The position numbers were made by a program, and so were the translations under genes. DNA of 64,000 bases, from positions 124,001 through 188,000 of the forward strand of contig NZ_LYMM01000029.1 of the NCBI RefSeq assembly GCF_002896965.1, written 5' to 3'. This DNA comes from Novosphingobium guangzhouense (GTDB taxonomy: Bacteria; Pseudomonadota; Alphaproteobacteria; Sphingomonadales; Sphingomonadaceae). This document shows, piece by piece, positions 1 through 9,917 of the stretch; within the stretch, counting starts at the first letter, position 1; each line of letters begins with the position of its first letter. The notes under the pieces are model-generated. The model had not been told where the DNA came from and searched no databases. It saw nothing but the letters and a program-made list of their open reading frames with translations.

Positions 1-622
1 GAGAGACATGGAGCCCCCAGCCGAGCGCCACGGCGGCAGGGGCACAGCTGTCCCATTCGTACTGCCCGCCGGAATGCAGGTAGATGTCCGCCTGCCCCAG
101 CAGGATCGCCATCGCCTTGGCCCCGGCAGAGCCCATCGGCACCAGTTCCGCGCCGATCGTCTCGGCTACGCTGGTGGCCTCCCTGGCCGGGCGAGTACGG
201 CTGACGACCATGCGCAGCTTGTCGGGCGCGGGTGGAACTTCGCCCGGCTGGTCGGAACGCAACACAAGATCCGCTCCTGGTAGCGCCACCGCGCCCAGCA
301 CCGGCTTGCCGTCCACCGCAAGGCCGACATGGACGGCCCAGTCGGACCGCTCCTCGCCGTATTCGCGGGTGCCATCCACCGGATCGACGATCCACACCCG
401 GCTCATCGACAGGCGCTCGGCGTTGTCCTTCTCCTCTTCGGAGAGCAGGCCGTCTTGCGGGCGCTGTTCGCGAAGGGCGTGGCAAAGGAACTGGTTGGCG
501 GTCTGGTCCCCCGCCTTGCCCAGCGCCTTGCCCCCGAACAGTCCGGAGGCACGCACGCTGAGCAGGATCTTGCCGGCCTCGTCCGCCAGCTTTGCCGCGA
601 GATCGCCGTCGGTATAGGTCAT
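1..622 (-). CDS. cysQ: 3'(2'),5'-bisphosphate nucleotidase CysQ (3' end cut by window edge)
   Basis: Removes the 3'-phosphate of PAP/PAPS, the by-product of sulfate assimilation, in the cytoplasm. About 207 residues are visible from the ATG at 622-620, and the C-terminus lies outside the window. The inositol-monophosphatase fold signature is plain: an acidic SEEEKDN stretch near residue 60, the metal-binding WIVDPVDGTREY motif near residue 80, and the second metal motif EWDSCAPAAVA near residue 195. The start overlaps the stop of the upstream cysNC gene (TGATG), so it is the third gene of a cysD-cysNC-cysQ operon. That context supports a PAP role over a generic inositol phosphatase. Confidence 0.9.
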   Translation of the reverse strand, partial: MTYTDGDLAAKLADEAGKILLSVRASGLFGGKALGKAGDQTANQFLCHALREQRPQDGLLSEEEKDNAERLSMSRVWIVDPVDGTREYGEERSDWAVHVGLAVDGKPVLGAVALPGADLVLRSDQPGEVPPAPDKLRMVVSRTRPAREATSVAETIGAELVPMGSAGAKAMAILLGQADIYLHSGGQYEWDSCAPAAVALGWGLHVS

Positions 623-2544
623 CAGGCGTCTCCCAGCAGGGTGTTGACGATGATGTCAGCGGCTTCCTCGGGCGAGACAACGGTGGTGTCGATCCGCACT
701 TCGGGATTGCGCGGCGCTTCGTAGGGGCTGTCGATCCCGGTGAAGTTCTTCAGTTCGCCAGAACGTGCCTTCTTGTAGAGGCCCTTGACGTCACGCGCTT
801 CCGCAACCTTCAGAGGGGTATCGATGAACACCTCGATGAACTCTCCATCGGGCAGCATCGAACGCACCATCTCGCGGTCCGCCTGGAACGGAGAGATGAA
901 AGCGGTGATCACGATCAAGCCCGCGTCGGTCATCAGCTTCGACACTTCGCCCACGCGGCGGATGTTCTCGATGCGGTCCGCCTCGGTGAAGCCCAGATCC
1001 TTGTTCAGACCGTGGCGCACGTTGTCACCGTCGAGCAGGAAGGTGTGCCGGTTCATCCGGTGCAGCTTCTTCTCGACCATGTTGGCGATGGTGGACTTGC
1101 CCGAACCCGAAAGGCCGGTAAACCACAGCACCGCAGGCTTCTGGTTCTTGAGCCCCGCGTGCTGCTTGCGATCGATGTCGACCGCCTGCCAGTGGACGTT
1201 CTGCGAACGGCGCAAGGAGAAGTTGATCATGCCCGCCGCCACCGTGGCATTGGTCATCTTGTCGATCAGGATGAACCCGCCCAGCGCGCGGTTGTCTGCG
1301 TAAGGTTCGAAGACCACCTGCTTGTCGGTCGTCAGTTCCGCCACGCCGATCGCGTTGAGGTCAAGCGTCTTGGCCGCCATGTGCTCCATGGTATTGACGT
1401 TGACGGTGTACTTGGGCGCGGCGACCGTGGCCGAGACAGTCTGCGTACCAAGCTTGAGCCAATAGGCACGGCCCGGCACCAGCGCCTCGTCGGCCATCCA
1501 CACGAAAGTCGCTTCGAACTGGTCGGCCGTCTGCGGCGGATTGTCGGCAACGGCAATCACCGACCCGCGCGAGCAGTCGATTTCATCTTCGAAACACACC
1601 GTAACCGACTGGCCGGCCACGGCTTCGTCCAGATCGCCATCATATGTTACCACACGGGTGATCGTGCTGGTCTTGCCCGAGGGCAGAACGCGGATCTTGT
1701 CGCCCGGCTTGACCGATCCGGTCGCGATCAGGCCCGAGAAGCCCCGGAAATCAAGGTTCGGACGGTTCACCCACTGCACCGGCAGGCGCAGCGGCTTGTC
1801 GGCATCGACCGAGGACAGAACCTCCACGCTCTCCAGATGCTCAACCAGCGTCGGGCCGGTGTACCACGGCGTATTTGCCGAAGGCGTGGTGATGTTGTCA
1901 CCCTTAAAGCCGGAGATCGGCATCGCGGTGAAGCTTTCGATCCCGATCGACTGCGCGAACTCGGAATACTCGGCAACGATATCGTCGAAGACCTTCTGGT
2001 CGTAGCCGACAAGATCCATCTTGTTGACCGCAAGCACCACGTTGCGGATGCCGATCAGGTGGCACAGGTAGGAATGGCGGCGCGTCTGCACCAGCACGCC
2101 CTTGCGCGCATCGATCAGGATCACCGCAAGGTCGGCGGTAGAGGCGCCGGTCACCATGTTGCGGGTGTACTGTTCGTGACCGGGGCAGTCGGCAACGATG
2201 AACTTGCGCTTCTCGGTGTTGAAGAAGCGATAGGCCACGTCGATGGTGATGCCCTGCTCACGCTCGGCGGCAAGACCGTCTACCAGCAGTGCGAAGTCGA
2301 TCTCCTGCCCCTGCGTGCCGACCTTCTTGGAGTCCGACTGGAGCGCGTCCAGTTGGTCCTCGAAGATCATCTTCGAATCGTAGAGCAGGCGGCCGATCAG
2401 GGTGGACTTGCCGTCATCGACGCTGCCGCAGGTAATGAAGCGCAGCATCGTCTTGTGTTCGTGCTGGACGAGATAGGCGTCGATGTCCTCGGCAATCAGC
2501 TTGTCGGTGACGTAGACGGCTTCCTTGGTGTCGATATCGGCCAT
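622..2544 (-). CDS. cysNC: Bifunctional sulfate adenylyltransferase subunit 1 / adenylylsulfate kinase CysNC
   Basis: A 640-residue fusion. The N-terminal CysN GTPase drives formation of adenosine 5'-phosphosulfate together with CysD; the C-terminal CysC kinase phosphorylates it to PAPS. GTPase motifs: GSVDDGKST at residues 40-48, DCPGHEQY from residue 119, NKMD at 174-177. The CysC P-loop GLSGSGKST is at 477-485, followed by DGDNVRHGL. Length and domain order match the fused NodQ/CysNC type common in alphaproteobacteria. The ATG overlaps the stop of cysD (TGATG) and the stop overlaps the cysQ start in the same way, indicating tight translational coupling. Confidence 0.96.
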   Translation of the reverse strand: MADIDTKEAVYVTDKLIAEDIDAYLVQHEHKTMLRFITCGSVDDGKSTLIGRLLYDSKMIFEDQLDALQSDSKKVGTQGQEIDFALLVDGLAAEREQGITIDVAYRFFNTEKRKFIVADCPGHEQYTRNMVTGASTADLAVILIDARKGVLVQTRRHSYLCHLIGIRNVVLAVNKMDLVGYDQKVFDDIVAEYSEFAQSIGIESFTAMPISGFKGDNITTPSANTPWYTGPTLVEHLESVEVLSSVDADKPLRLPVQWVNRPNLDFRGFSGLIATGSVKPGDKIRVLPSGKTSTITRVVTYDGDLDEAVAGQSVTVCFEDEIDCSRGSVIAVADNPPQTADQFEATFVWMADEALVPGRAYWLKLGTQTVSATVAAPKYTVNVNTMEHMAAKTLDLNAIGVAELTTDKQVVFEPYADNRALGGFILIDKMTNATVAAGMINFSLRRSQNVHWQAVDIDRKQHAGLKNQKPAVLWFTGLSGSGKSTIANMVEKKLHRMNRHTFLLDGDNVRHGLNKDLGFTEADRIENIRRVGEVSKLMTDAGLIVITAFISPFQADREMVRSMLPDGEFIEVFIDTPLKVAEARDVKGLYKKARSGELKNFTGIDSPYEAPRNPEVRIDTTVVSPEEAADIIVNTLLGDA

Positions 2545-3446
2545 CAGAAGTACCCCTGCTGCTTCTTGACTTCCATGCCGGCACCGCCGGCGTCCTTGTC
2601 GATGGCGCGGCCCTGCCGCTCGCTGGTGGTGGTGAGGAGCGTTTCCTGGATCACTTCGGGAAGCGTCTTCGCCTCGCTCTCCACCGCGCCCGTCAGCGGG
2701 TAGCAGCCCAGCGTGCGGAAGCGGATCGAGCGTTCGACCGGCACCTCGCCTTCCCTGAGCGGGAAGCGTTCGTCATCGACCATCAGCAGCATGCCGTCGC
2801 GCTCCACGGTGGGGCGCTTGCCTGCGAAGTAGAGCGGGACGATGGGGATGTCGTTCAGGTGGATGTACTGCCAGATATCCAGCTCGGTCCAGTTGGAGAT
2901 CGGGAACACGCGGATCGATTCCCCGCGTGCCTTGCGGGCATTGTAGAGGTTCCAGAGTTCCGGACGCTGGTTCTTCGGGTCCCAGCCGTGCGAGGAGGTG
3001 CGGAACGAGAAGATACGCTCCTTGGCGCGGCTCTTCTCCTCATCGCGGCGGGCGCCGCCGAAAGCCGCATCGAAGCCGTACTTGTCGAGCGCCTGCTTGA
3101 GCCCCTCGGTCTTCCACATGTCGGTGTGAAGCGCGCCGTGGTCGAAGGGATTGATGCCCTTCTCCGCTGCTTCCGGGTTCTGGTAGACCAGCAGTTCCAT
3201 GCCGCTGTCGCGGGCCATCTTGTCGCGCAGTTCGTACATCGCCTTGAATTTCCACGTGGTATCGACGTGGAGCAGCGGGAACGGCGGCGGCGAAGGATAG
3301 AACGCCTTGCGCGCAAGGTGCAGCATCACGGCGCTGTCCTTGCCCACCGAATAGAGCATCACCGGCTTTTCGGCTTCGGCAACGACTTCGCGGATGATGT
3401 GGATGGCTTCGGCCTCGAGTCTGTCGAGGTGCGTCAGGGTTTTCAT
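2544..3446 (-). CDS. cysD: Sulfate adenylyltransferase subunit 2 CysD
   Basis: ATP-sulfurylase small subunit (300 residues), an ATP pyrophosphatase of the PAPS-reductase type that works with the CysN GTPase. The PP-loop SVGKDS is at residues 33-38. Further family motifs are [23 protein letters not shown] and [12 protein letters not shown]. The ATG at 3446-3444 gives [13 protein letters not shown], the usual CysD N-terminus; the frame stays open far upstream but that part has no CysD similarity. It is the first gene of the operon and is divergent from the LuxR-type regulator, with 105 bases between the start codons. Confidence 0.95.
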   Translation of the reverse strand: MKTLTHLDRLEAEAIHIIREVVAEAEKPVMLYSVGKDSAVMLHLARKAFYPSPPPFPLLHVDTTWKFKAMYELRDKMARDSGMELLVYQNPEAAEKGINPFDHGALHTDMWKTEGLKQALDKYGFDAAFGGARRDEEKSRAKERIFSFRTSSHGWDPKNQRPELWNLYNARKARGESIRVFPISNWTELDIWQYIHLNDIPIVPLYFAGKRPTVERDGMLLMVDDERFPLREGEVPVERSIRFRTLGCYPLTGAVESEAKTLPEVIQETLLTTTSERQGRAIDKDAGGAGMEVKKQQGYF

Positions 3447-3530
3447 CAGGATCTCTGGTCCTTTGGCCTTCGCAGGGTCGCCCTCTTGATGGGCTCGAAT
3501 CGCTCTTCGCAAGGATGACAAATGCGAGAA

Positions 3531-3546
3531 CCTCCCATATGGGAGG
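3531..3546 (+). promoter_or_regulatory. Perfect 16-base palindrome containing the ribosome binding site of the LuxR-type gene
   Basis: CCTCCCATATGGGAGG reads the same on both strands. Its right arm contains GGAGG, the only good Shine-Dalgarno sequence before the ATG at 3552 (5-base spacing). As DNA it could be an operator; as RNA the left arm CCTCC would pair with the ribosome binding site. It lies between divergent cysD and the LuxR-type gene. Function is inferred. Confidence 0.6.
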
Positions 3547-3551
3547 AAGGT

Positions 3552-4640
3552 ATGGCGCTTACATCGACAGACGAGACAGATTTGCTGCTGCCGCTGATAG
3601 CGGGAGTTGGCGATGCGGCTCAGTTCCGGGAGTTTCTGGAGCGGCTGCGTCGCCGCAGCGATGCCGAATACGTGAGCATCGTGATGAAGCTGGGCGACGG
3701 CGTGCATGCACAGATCACCGACTTCCACGCCGGGAGAGACTTGCGCAGCGAAGCACGCGAACTCGACCCATTCGAGATGCATGCGCTGGAACGCCTGCAT
3801 TACGACCAGTTGCGTCCCGGCCGTGTCTACAGCGTAGGGGAGTTCGTCGATCACGACCCCGTCTTCCGGGCCGAGCGCATGGCCAAGATGTCCCGCCTCG
3901 GCATCGCGGATGAACGGGTGGTACGTCTGCCGGGGGTGCTGGGCACTGACGCCTGGCTGATCCTTGCCCGCGCGAAGCCGTGCGAGGCGGCGGACAGCGC
4001 CCTGCTTTCCGCGCTGGCGCCTTATGTGGGGGCGGCGCTGCGCAGTTACGTGACGCTGGAGGACCATCGCATCCGCGCCAGTGTCAGCACGCAGGGCATG
4101 GCCCGCAGCGCAACCGCGTGGATGGTGTTCGACCGCGACGCGCGGCTCTACGGCATCGACCTGCGCCTTGAAGCATGGATGCGCGCGAACCTTGGCTATG
4201 CTCCGCGCGTAGGCGATCGTCTGCGCGATATCGGCGTACATGCCGAGCGTGAACTGGCTGCGGCGGCGGTAGAGTTCACCTCGGACGCACCGCCGCCGCC
4301 GCGCGCGGTGATGCTGCATGAAGCGCCGCGTCTGGAGGCACTGCTGACCACCACCAGCGACATGCCGCGCCCTTCCATGCTGGCGCTCTGCCGTCTGCCC
4401 AATGCACGCACTCCTGAAAGTGTGGAGCGGCTGGCGCAGTTGTTCGACCTGCCCCCGCGCGAAGCGGAACTGGCGATCGCGCTCAACGAAGGACACTCCA
4501 TCGCAGAAGCCGCCGACCGGATGGGCCTGACGCTGGAAACCGCGCGCAACTATTCCAAGCGTCTCTACGCCAAGCTGGGGGTGCGCGGACAGGCCGAACT
4601 GGTCCGGCTGGTGAGCGACAGCGTGGCGGTGATGGGGTAG
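3552..4640 (+). CDS. LuxR-family transcriptional regulator
   Basis: A 362-residue protein with a C-terminal LuxR-type helix-turn-helix of about 65 residues ([20 protein letters not shown] ... [20 protein letters not shown]). The roughly 290-residue N-terminal part has no motif I recognise; it could be a PAS- or GAF-like sensing region. An ATG at 3522 is in frame, but the one at 3552 sits 5 bases after GGAGG and is preferred. It lies at the head of the acyl-CoA catabolic region, so it may control that region, though the target is unproven. Confidence 0.82.
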   Translation: MALTSTDETDLLLPLIAGVGDAAQFREFLERLRRRSDAEYVSIVMKLGDGVHAQITDFHAGRDLRSEARELDPFEMHALERLHYDQLRPGRVYSVGEFVDHDPVFRAERMAKMSRLGIADERVVRLPGVLGTDAWLILARAKPCEAADSALLSALAPYVGAALRSYVTLEDHRIRASVSTQGMARSATAWMVFDRDARLYGIDLRLEAWMRANLGYAPRVGDRLRDIGVHAERELAAAAVEFTSDAPPPPRAVMLHEAPRLEALLTTTSDMPRPSMLALCRLPNARTPESVERLAQLFDLPPREAELAIALNEGHSIAEAADRMGLTLETARNYSKRLYAKLGVRGQAELVRLVSDSVAVMG

Positions 4641-4641
4641 A

Positions 4642-5559
4642 TCAGCCCCAGAGCGCGGTCGCCGCGGCCAGACCCTGTTCTCCGCGCCCGCCCAGTTCGG
4701 CGGTCAGCAGCTTGAGGCGATAAGTCCACAAGTGCAGCGGATGCTCCAGCGTCATGCCCATGCCGCCAAGGAACTGGTGATAGTCGTAGCACACCCGCTT
4801 CGCCGCATCCTGCGCATGCAGCAGGGCCAGCGCGGCGTCCCCCGGATCGCCCGTCCCCGCCGCGCGCAGCGCCAGCCAGTAGACCGAATTGGTCATCACC
4901 TGATCTTCTGCCAGCCGATGCCGCATTGCCTGGAACGTCGCGAGCGGACGGCCGAACTGCTTGCGCTCCGACACGTAAGTAACCGTGGCAGCCAGAGCAG
5001 CCCCCAGCAGCCCCGCCATCTCTGCCGCGATCGCGACGCGCCACGCGCGCAGGACTTGCGCCGGGTCAGCCTCATGCGTGGCCATGCGGTCCGGCAGGGC
5101 GGTCAGGAAAGCGACTGGATAAGCATAGAGCGTATCCTCCTGCGCCGGTGCGATCATGCTGTCGTCCGCCGTGAAACTGCGCACGCCCGATGGTCCCACC
5201 ACCACAATCGTAGCGCCGGGGCGCAGAAAGCGCACAGGGCCTGTGACACGCCCCTCTTCGACAAGGCACAGCGGGCGCGGCAATTCGGCATCGATCAGCG
5301 GGCGCACGAAGGACGATGCCGCCGCCTCCACCGCGAAGGGCAGCCGCGCCAGCTTCTCCACCACCAGTGCAGCGGTAACGGGGCCAAGTTCCTCGACCGC
5401 CATGACGTCGAGAAAGCCGTTTTCCAAGAGTTGCGCGTCAAGATCGGCGCTCTCCAGCGCCAGCGATACGTCGTGCAACGGCACCCCTGCAAAGGGCCGC
5501 GCAAGGCTGTCGATGAAGTCGAGAACCTGCCGCTGGTCCTCGTTGAGAGACAAGTCCAT
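4642..5559 (-). CDS. Acyl-CoA dehydrogenase family protein, short partner subunit
   Basis: A 305-residue acyl-CoA dehydrogenase-fold protein, shorter than the usual 380-400. The N-terminal half is reduced and poorly conserved. The C-terminal helical domain is clear: [20 protein letters not shown] and [20 protein letters not shown]. The start overlaps the stop of the full-length acyl-CoA dehydrogenase upstream (TGATG). Long/short pairs like this form alpha2beta2 enzymes in steroid side-chain breakdown in actinobacteria (ChsE-type FadE pairs), and I infer the same here. The end lies one base from the convergent LuxR gene, leaving no room for a separate terminator. Confidence 0.85.
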   Translation of the reverse strand: MDLSLNEDQRQVLDFIDSLARPFAGVPLHDVSLALESADLDAQLLENGFLDVMAVEELGPVTAALVVEKLARLPFAVEAAASSFVRPLIDAELPRPLCLVEEGRVTGPVRFLRPGATIVVVGPSGVRSFTADDSMIAPAQEDTLYAYPVAFLTALPDRMATHEADPAQVLRAWRVAIAAEMAGLLGAALAATVTYVSERKQFGRPLATFQAMRHRLAEDQVMTNSVYWLALRAAGTGDPGDAALALLHAQDAAKRVCYDYHQFLGGMGMTLEHPLHLWTYRLKLLTAELGGRGEQGLAAATALWG

Positions 5560-6704
5560 CAGCGCGGCTCCCGAGGCAGTTCCAGCACATCGCTGGCGAT
5601 GATGTTGAGCTGGATTTCCGCAGCCCCCGCAGCCACCCCGGCAACGATGCCGCGCTGATGGTGCATCTTGAGGTAGGGTGAAGCGCCTGCAAGCGCTTCG
5701 GGCAGGAATTCGACCACGAATTCGCACACCGCCCGTTCGGCCATGACGGTGGCGTAACGCGCGGAACTGGATTCCGCACCGATCGCAAGGCCATCGACCC
5801 GCTTCTGGACGACCGCATAGTTCGCAGTACCCGCCGCTTCGCACAGAGCCGCGCAGCGCGCCGCCTCTATGCGCACGTGTTCGCGGGTGAAGCGTCCCTG
5901 CCCCTGCAGCATCGCCACTCCGCGATCGAGCGCCGCGCGCGCCAGCGTGAAGCGCGGAATGCCGAGACGTTCATTGCGCAGCGAATAGGCGACGATCTCC
6001 CACGCCTGCCCTTCCGCCCCGAAGCGCGCCGTTTCGGGCACGGTGACATCGTCGAAGAAGACTTCATGGATGTCCCCCTCCCCGATCAGTGAGGGGATCT
6101 GGCGCACGGTGATGCCGGGGGTATCCATCGGCACGAGGATGATGGTGATGCCCTTCTTGCGATCATCGCTGGTGCGCGTCAGCAGGAAGCAGGTGTCGGC
6201 AAGGCCTGCGTAGCTGGTCCAGATCTTCTGGCCGTTGATGACGTAGTTGCCGTCCGTCAGCGTCGCGCGGGTGCGCAGCGATGCAAGGTCCGATCCGGCG
6301 TCAGGCTCGGAAAAGCCCTGGCACCATAGCGATTCCCCGCGTGTGATCGGTTCCAGATAGCGCGCCTTCTGTTCCGCGCTGCCGTACTTTTCAAGCGTGG
6401 GGCCGATCCAGTTGACGTTCATGTACTGACCGCCGCGCGGCTCACCCGCGATCCACATCTCTTCGGACAGGATCTGCTGTTCCCACGGGCCCAGCCCCTC
6501 TCCGCCCATCTCCACCGGCCAGTGCGGGAACAGGATGCCCGCTTCGGCCAGCTTCACGCAGAATTCGCGCGCGAACGCGGTCAGCGCCGGGGATGCCGGG
6601 CCATGTTCGGAGAACTTCTCCCAGTCATCGGGAAGGTTGGCGTGCAGGAAGTCCCGGATCTTGTGCCGGAACGCGTCCTGCTCGGCGGTCCATTCGAATT
6701 GCAT
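5559..6704 (-). CDS. Acyl-CoA dehydrogenase, long partner subunit
   Basis: A 381-residue FAD-dependent acyl-CoA dehydrogenase. Family motifs include WCQGFSEPDAGSDLASL (FAD and substrate loop), VINGQKIWTSYA and a C-terminal LNIIASDVLELPREPR. The ATG at 6704 gives MQFEWTAEQDAFR and has an AGGAGGG ribosome site upstream. It is first in a two-gene unit with the short subunit, so a heteromeric enzyme introducing a double bond into a bulky acyl-CoA is likely. The substrate cannot be read from sequence. Confidence 0.9.
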   Translation of the reverse strand: MQFEWTAEQDAFRHKIRDFLHANLPDDWEKFSEHGPASPALTAFAREFCVKLAEAGILFPHWPVEMGGEGLGPWEQQILSEEMWIAGEPRGGQYMNVNWIGPTLEKYGSAEQKARYLEPITRGESLWCQGFSEPDAGSDLASLRTRATLTDGNYVINGQKIWTSYAGLADTCFLLTRTSDDRKKGITIILVPMDTPGITVRQIPSLIGEGDIHEVFFDDVTVPETARFGAEGQAWEIVAYSLRNERLGIPRFTLARAALDRGVAMLQGQGRFTREHVRIEAARCAALCEAAGTANYAVVQKRVDGLAIGAESSSARYATVMAERAVCEFVVEFLPEALAGASPYLKMHHQRGIVAGVAAGAAEIQLNIIASDVLELPREPR

Positions 6705-6804
6705 CGGGGCGGCGCCCTCCTCTCGACCTCTCGTTAGGCACAGGGAGGCGTGGCCCACAACCACGCGGCCGCTGCAATCGCCCGCACGATTGCCGCACAG
6801 GGCG

Positions 6805-7578
6805 CTACTGGCGCACCGCCCCTATGGCTGCGGGCGAAACATAGCGCGTGGTCGATATTCCCCCGTCCACCGCAATGGTCTGACCGTTGACGAAGCCGGC
6901 CTCGTCCGAGGCCAGGAACGCCACCATCGCGCCGATATCGGCGGCTGTGCAATCACGCTGCAGCGGTGTCAGTTCGTGGTTGGTGCGGCGGAAGAAGTCG
7001 AGATCCCAGAACGCGTCCGTCATCTCCGTGCGGACAACCGTTGGCGCCACGTAATTGGCGCGCACGCCGCGCGGCCCGTACTCTGCCGCCAGTGTCTGCA
7101 TGAGGCCGATCTGCCCCGCCTTCACGGTGGAATAGGCGCCGCCGCCGGGCGTGCCGTAGATGCCCCAGGTAGACCCGATGAACACGATCGCCCCCCCTTC
7201 CGGCATATGGGCCAAAGCCTCGCGGCAGAGCCGAAAGGGCGCGCGCAGGGATATGTCGAGAACTTCGTCCAGCATCGCGTCAGTGGTCTGATCCACCGGG
7301 CCGAAATTGAACGAGCCGGCATTGTTGACCAGTACGTCCAGCCGGCCGAACTTCTCGACCGCGCCCTGCACGATCCGCGCCGGAGCGTCCTGCGCTGTGG
7401 CGTCCACGGCAACGAAATCAAACGCCACCGTATCGCCCAGCGCGCCCTTGAGCGCCGCCAGCTTCGCATCGTTTCGGCCTGTACCCAGCACCCGTGCACC
7501 CCGCGCCCCCAGCGAACGCACGATGGCCTCGCCGATGCCACCCGCCGCGCCGGTGACGATTGCGACCTTGTCCTTCAT
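6805..7578 (-). CDS. SDR-family NAD(P)-dependent oxidoreductase
   Basis: Classical short-chain dehydrogenase of 257 residues. The nucleotide-binding TGAAGGIGEA is at residues 9-18, NNAG at about 85-88, and the catalytic set is Ser136, Tyr149 and Lys153 (AYSTVKA). It probably oxidises or reduces a hydroxyl/keto group on a CoA ester or ring intermediate. It lies 12 bases downstream of the KstD-like flavoprotein on the same strand, so the two are likely co-transcribed, and about 100 bases ahead of the acyl-CoA dehydrogenase pair. Confidence 0.92.
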   Translation of the reverse strand: MKDKVAIVTGAAGGIGEAIVRSLGARGARVLGTGRNDAKLAALKGALGDTVAFDFVAVDATAQDAPARIVQGAVEKFGRLDVLVNNAGSFNFGPVDQTTDAMLDEVLDISLRAPFRLCREALAHMPEGGAIVFIGSTWGIYGTPGGGAYSTVKAGQIGLMQTLAAEYGPRGVRANYVAPTVVRTEMTDAFWDLDFFRRTNHELTPLQRDCTAADIGAMVAFLASDEAGFVNGQTIAVDGGISTTRYVSPAAIGAVRQ

Positions 7579-7590
7579 CCTGCGCTCTTC

Positions 7591-9369
7591 CTAGTTAACT
7601 GCCACCGGCGCACGGCCTTGCGCCGCATCGCCTGCTTCCAGTGCGCGTCGGTTCGCAGACCGCAGCGCGATATCGTTCGCGGCCACATAGCCGAACGTCA
7701 TCCCCGGCCCGATGGTCGCCCCGGCCCCCGGATAGGTATCACCAAAGGGCGTGCCCGCATTGTTGCCCGCCGCATAGAGGCCGGGGATCGGAGCCCCCGC
7801 GCCGTCAAGCACCCGCGCCCGCGCATCGCACCTCAGCCCGCCTTTCGTGCCCAGATCGCCATTGTTGATCGGCACGGCATAGAACGGCGCGGTATCGATC
7901 GGACCCAGGTTGGGGTTCGGGGCGGAAGCGGGATCACCGAACATCCGGTCATAAGGGTTCATGCCCCGGCCGAATTCCGGGTCCACTCCGGTCTTCGCAT
8001 AGGCGTTCATGTTCGCGACGGTCCTCATCACGGCCTCTGCCGGAAGATGGATCTTTGCGGCCAGCGCCTCTATGGTGTCGGCGCGGAAGACGTAATGGTC
8101 CCACCAGTCGGCAGGCACCTTGCGTTCCAGCGTATGGACCGTGGGCATGAGCCCGCCCGCACTGAACTTGCGCCGGAACTTGGCATCGAAGATCAGCCAG
8201 CACGGCATGTTGGCGCCGGTTTCCAGATGATCGCGCACCATGGCCTGCCCGAACCGGTCGTAGCCGCAAGCCTCGTCCACGAAGCGGACACCCTTGCGGT
8301 TGACGACGACGCTCCACGGACGCCCCACGTCGAAGGCGGCCTGATGGATTTCATGAAAGTTGGAGGCGCCCTTCATCGGCAGGGTCATCGTGGGAATCCA
8401 CCAGCCCTGCGCCGTATGTTCGGTGCTGGCGCCGATGCGTTCGGCCGCAATCAGCGCCTCGCCACGATTGCCATCCTCAGGCGTGGAGGAATGGCGCGTC
8501 AGGCCAGGCACCGGGTAGAAGCGGTCGCGCAGTTCCTGGTTCCATTCGAACCCGCCCGCCGCCAGCACTACCCCATGCCGCGCCTCGATCGCATAAGTGC
8601 GGCCGAAGTTCGACACTTCCACCCCGCAGACCCGCCCGCCATCATCGACCAGCAGCCGGTCCAGCTTCGTTTCCAGCCTGAGTTCCACTCCGCGTGCGAA
8701 CGCCTGCTCATACGTGGCGCCCATCAGCGCCGCACCCTGGGTAAAGCGCTTGTCGCGGTGGGAAACCTTGCGCGTCCCGCGATCGAGCCAGTACCGTCCG
8801 ATCATCTTTCCCGCGACCGCGCGCCAGCCCTTCGACTGCATCATGAGCGCGAACGTCTCGGTCAGGTCCATGGCGTAGCGGCCGAACAGCTTGAAGCGGT
8901 TGTACTGCTCACGCATCAGCGCATAGCGTTCGTCGCCCAGCCGTCTGCCGTCGAACGTCGGCACGATCACGGAACGGTCGGCGCGCGCACCGGCGCGGTC
9001 AGGGAAATAGTCCGGCCAGGCCGCCGCCGCGACCGGCACGCCGGTGCTCTTGAGGTAGCGCAGCATTGCGGGCGCCTCATCGACGAACGCCTCCAGCCGC
9101 TCGCGGTTGACGGGCACGCCGATCGTCGCGTCAAGATATTGCAGAGCGGCCTCCCGACTGTCGCCCACATCGCTGTCGAGGCGGTGGTTGGGTATCCACA
9201 TCACTCCGCCCGAAGTCGCCGACGTGCCGCCGAACTTGTGCGCCTTTTCGACGATCAGCACTTTCATGCCATGATCCGCGCTGCGCAGCGCCGCCATCGC
9301 CCCGGCCGCTCCCGATCCTACCACCACCACGTCGAAGCTTTCGGCAAATTGCACCCGTTCTCTCCCCAT
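7591..9369 (-). CDS. FAD-dependent oxidoreductase, 3-ketosteroid delta1-dehydrogenase-like
   Basis: A 592-residue flavoprotein of the fumarate reductase/KstD family. The dinucleotide-binding GSGAAG is at residues 18-23, followed by KFGGTSATSGGVMWIPNH, and the C-terminal FAD motif is YPGAGATIGPGMTFGY. KstD enzymes introduce a 1,2 double bond in 3-ketosteroid ring A; relatives act on other ketones and acyl esters, so the exact reaction is open. The ATG at 9369 was chosen because the Rossmann strand begins about ten residues later. The Rieske ferredoxin gene is divergent from it across about 160 bases. Confidence 0.87.
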   Translation of the reverse strand: MGRERVQFAESFDVVVVGSGAAGAMAALRSADHGMKVLIVEKAHKFGGTSATSGGVMWIPNHRLDSDVGDSREAALQYLDATIGVPVNRERLEAFVDEAPAMLRYLKSTGVPVAAAAWPDYFPDRAGARADRSVIVPTFDGRRLGDERYALMREQYNRFKLFGRYAMDLTETFALMMQSKGWRAVAGKMIGRYWLDRGTRKVSHRDKRFTQGAALMGATYEQAFARGVELRLETKLDRLLVDDGGRVCGVEVSNFGRTYAIEARHGVVLAAGGFEWNQELRDRFYPVPGLTRHSSTPEDGNRGEALIAAERIGASTEHTAQGWWIPTMTLPMKGASNFHEIHQAAFDVGRPWSVVVNRKGVRFVDEACGYDRFGQAMVRDHLETGANMPCWLIFDAKFRRKFSAGGLMPTVHTLERKVPADWWDHYVFRADTIEALAAKIHLPAEAVMRTVANMNAYAKTGVDPEFGRGMNPYDRMFGDPASAPNPNLGPIDTAPFYAVPINNGDLGTKGGLRCDARARVLDGAGAPIPGLYAAGNNAGTPFGDTYPGAGATIGPGMTFGYVAANDIALRSANRRALEAGDAAQGRAPVAVN

Positions 9370-9533
9370 GGCTTCTGGCCGCGCCTTTCGTGCGTTATCG
9401 CGTCCACGGCTTGTGCTGGAAATGACCGGCAGGGTACTGCGGGTTGCTTGGCCCTGCGCTGGCCCCGCTGCGCCCCTTGCGTCGCAGGGCAAGGCACAGC
9501 AGGCCAACGGGTGAGAGATACGAAAGGATGCGG

Positions 9534-9848
9534 GTGAGCGAAAAGGCATTCGTCGCGGTGGCGAAACTCGAAGAGGTTCCGCAGGGCGGCAAGAAAGTGG
9601 TGGAGGTGAACGGGATCAGCGTGATCCTTGTCGGCGCGCGCGATCGTGTGTTCGCGGTGCGCAACTTGTGCAGTCACGCCTATGAGACGCTGGAATGCGG
9701 GCGCGTGCGCGCGGGGTGGATATCCTGCCCGGTCCACGGCGCACGCTTCGATCTGGAAACCGGCAAGCCGATGAACCCGCCCGCCTCCATGCCGATCGAC
9801 ACTTACGAAGTGCGGATCACCGGTGACGTGATCGAGGTGGCTGTCTAG
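9534..9848 (+). CDS. Rieske [2Fe-2S] ferredoxin-like protein
   Basis: A 104-residue soluble Rieske protein. Cluster ligands are visible as CSH (NLCSHAYETLECG) and CPVHG, the CxH...CxxH pattern of ring-oxygenase ferredoxins. A GTG at 9534 is preferred because AAGG lies 6 bases before it; the ATG at 9528 directly abuts that AAGG and has no usable spacing. It probably passes electrons to an oxygenase or desaturase, but no oxygenase large subunit lies in the window. The acyl-CoA dehydrogenase gene follows after 69 bases. Confidence 0.85.
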   Translation: MSEKAFVAVAKLEEVPQGGKKVVEVNGISVILVGARDRVFAVRNLCSHAYETLECGRVRAGWISCPVHGARFDLETGKPMNPPASMPIDTYEVRITGDVIEVAV

Positions 9849-9917
9849 GCAGCGATATCGCCCGCGCGTACCGCCGGTTCTGGACGTGCCGCCGCTGCCC
9901 GTGCTTGGACGGTCGCC

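Noticed and set aside
592..2703. 703-codon open frame on the plus strand
   Set aside because: Lies fully antisense to cysNC, whose motifs are complete; the frame is a by-product of high GC at third positions. It has no recognisable domain.
6535..9537. 1000-codon open frame on the plus strand
   Set aside because: Antisense to the acyl-CoA dehydrogenase, SDR and flavoprotein genes; rich in His/Arg/Gly with no domain and no ribosome site.
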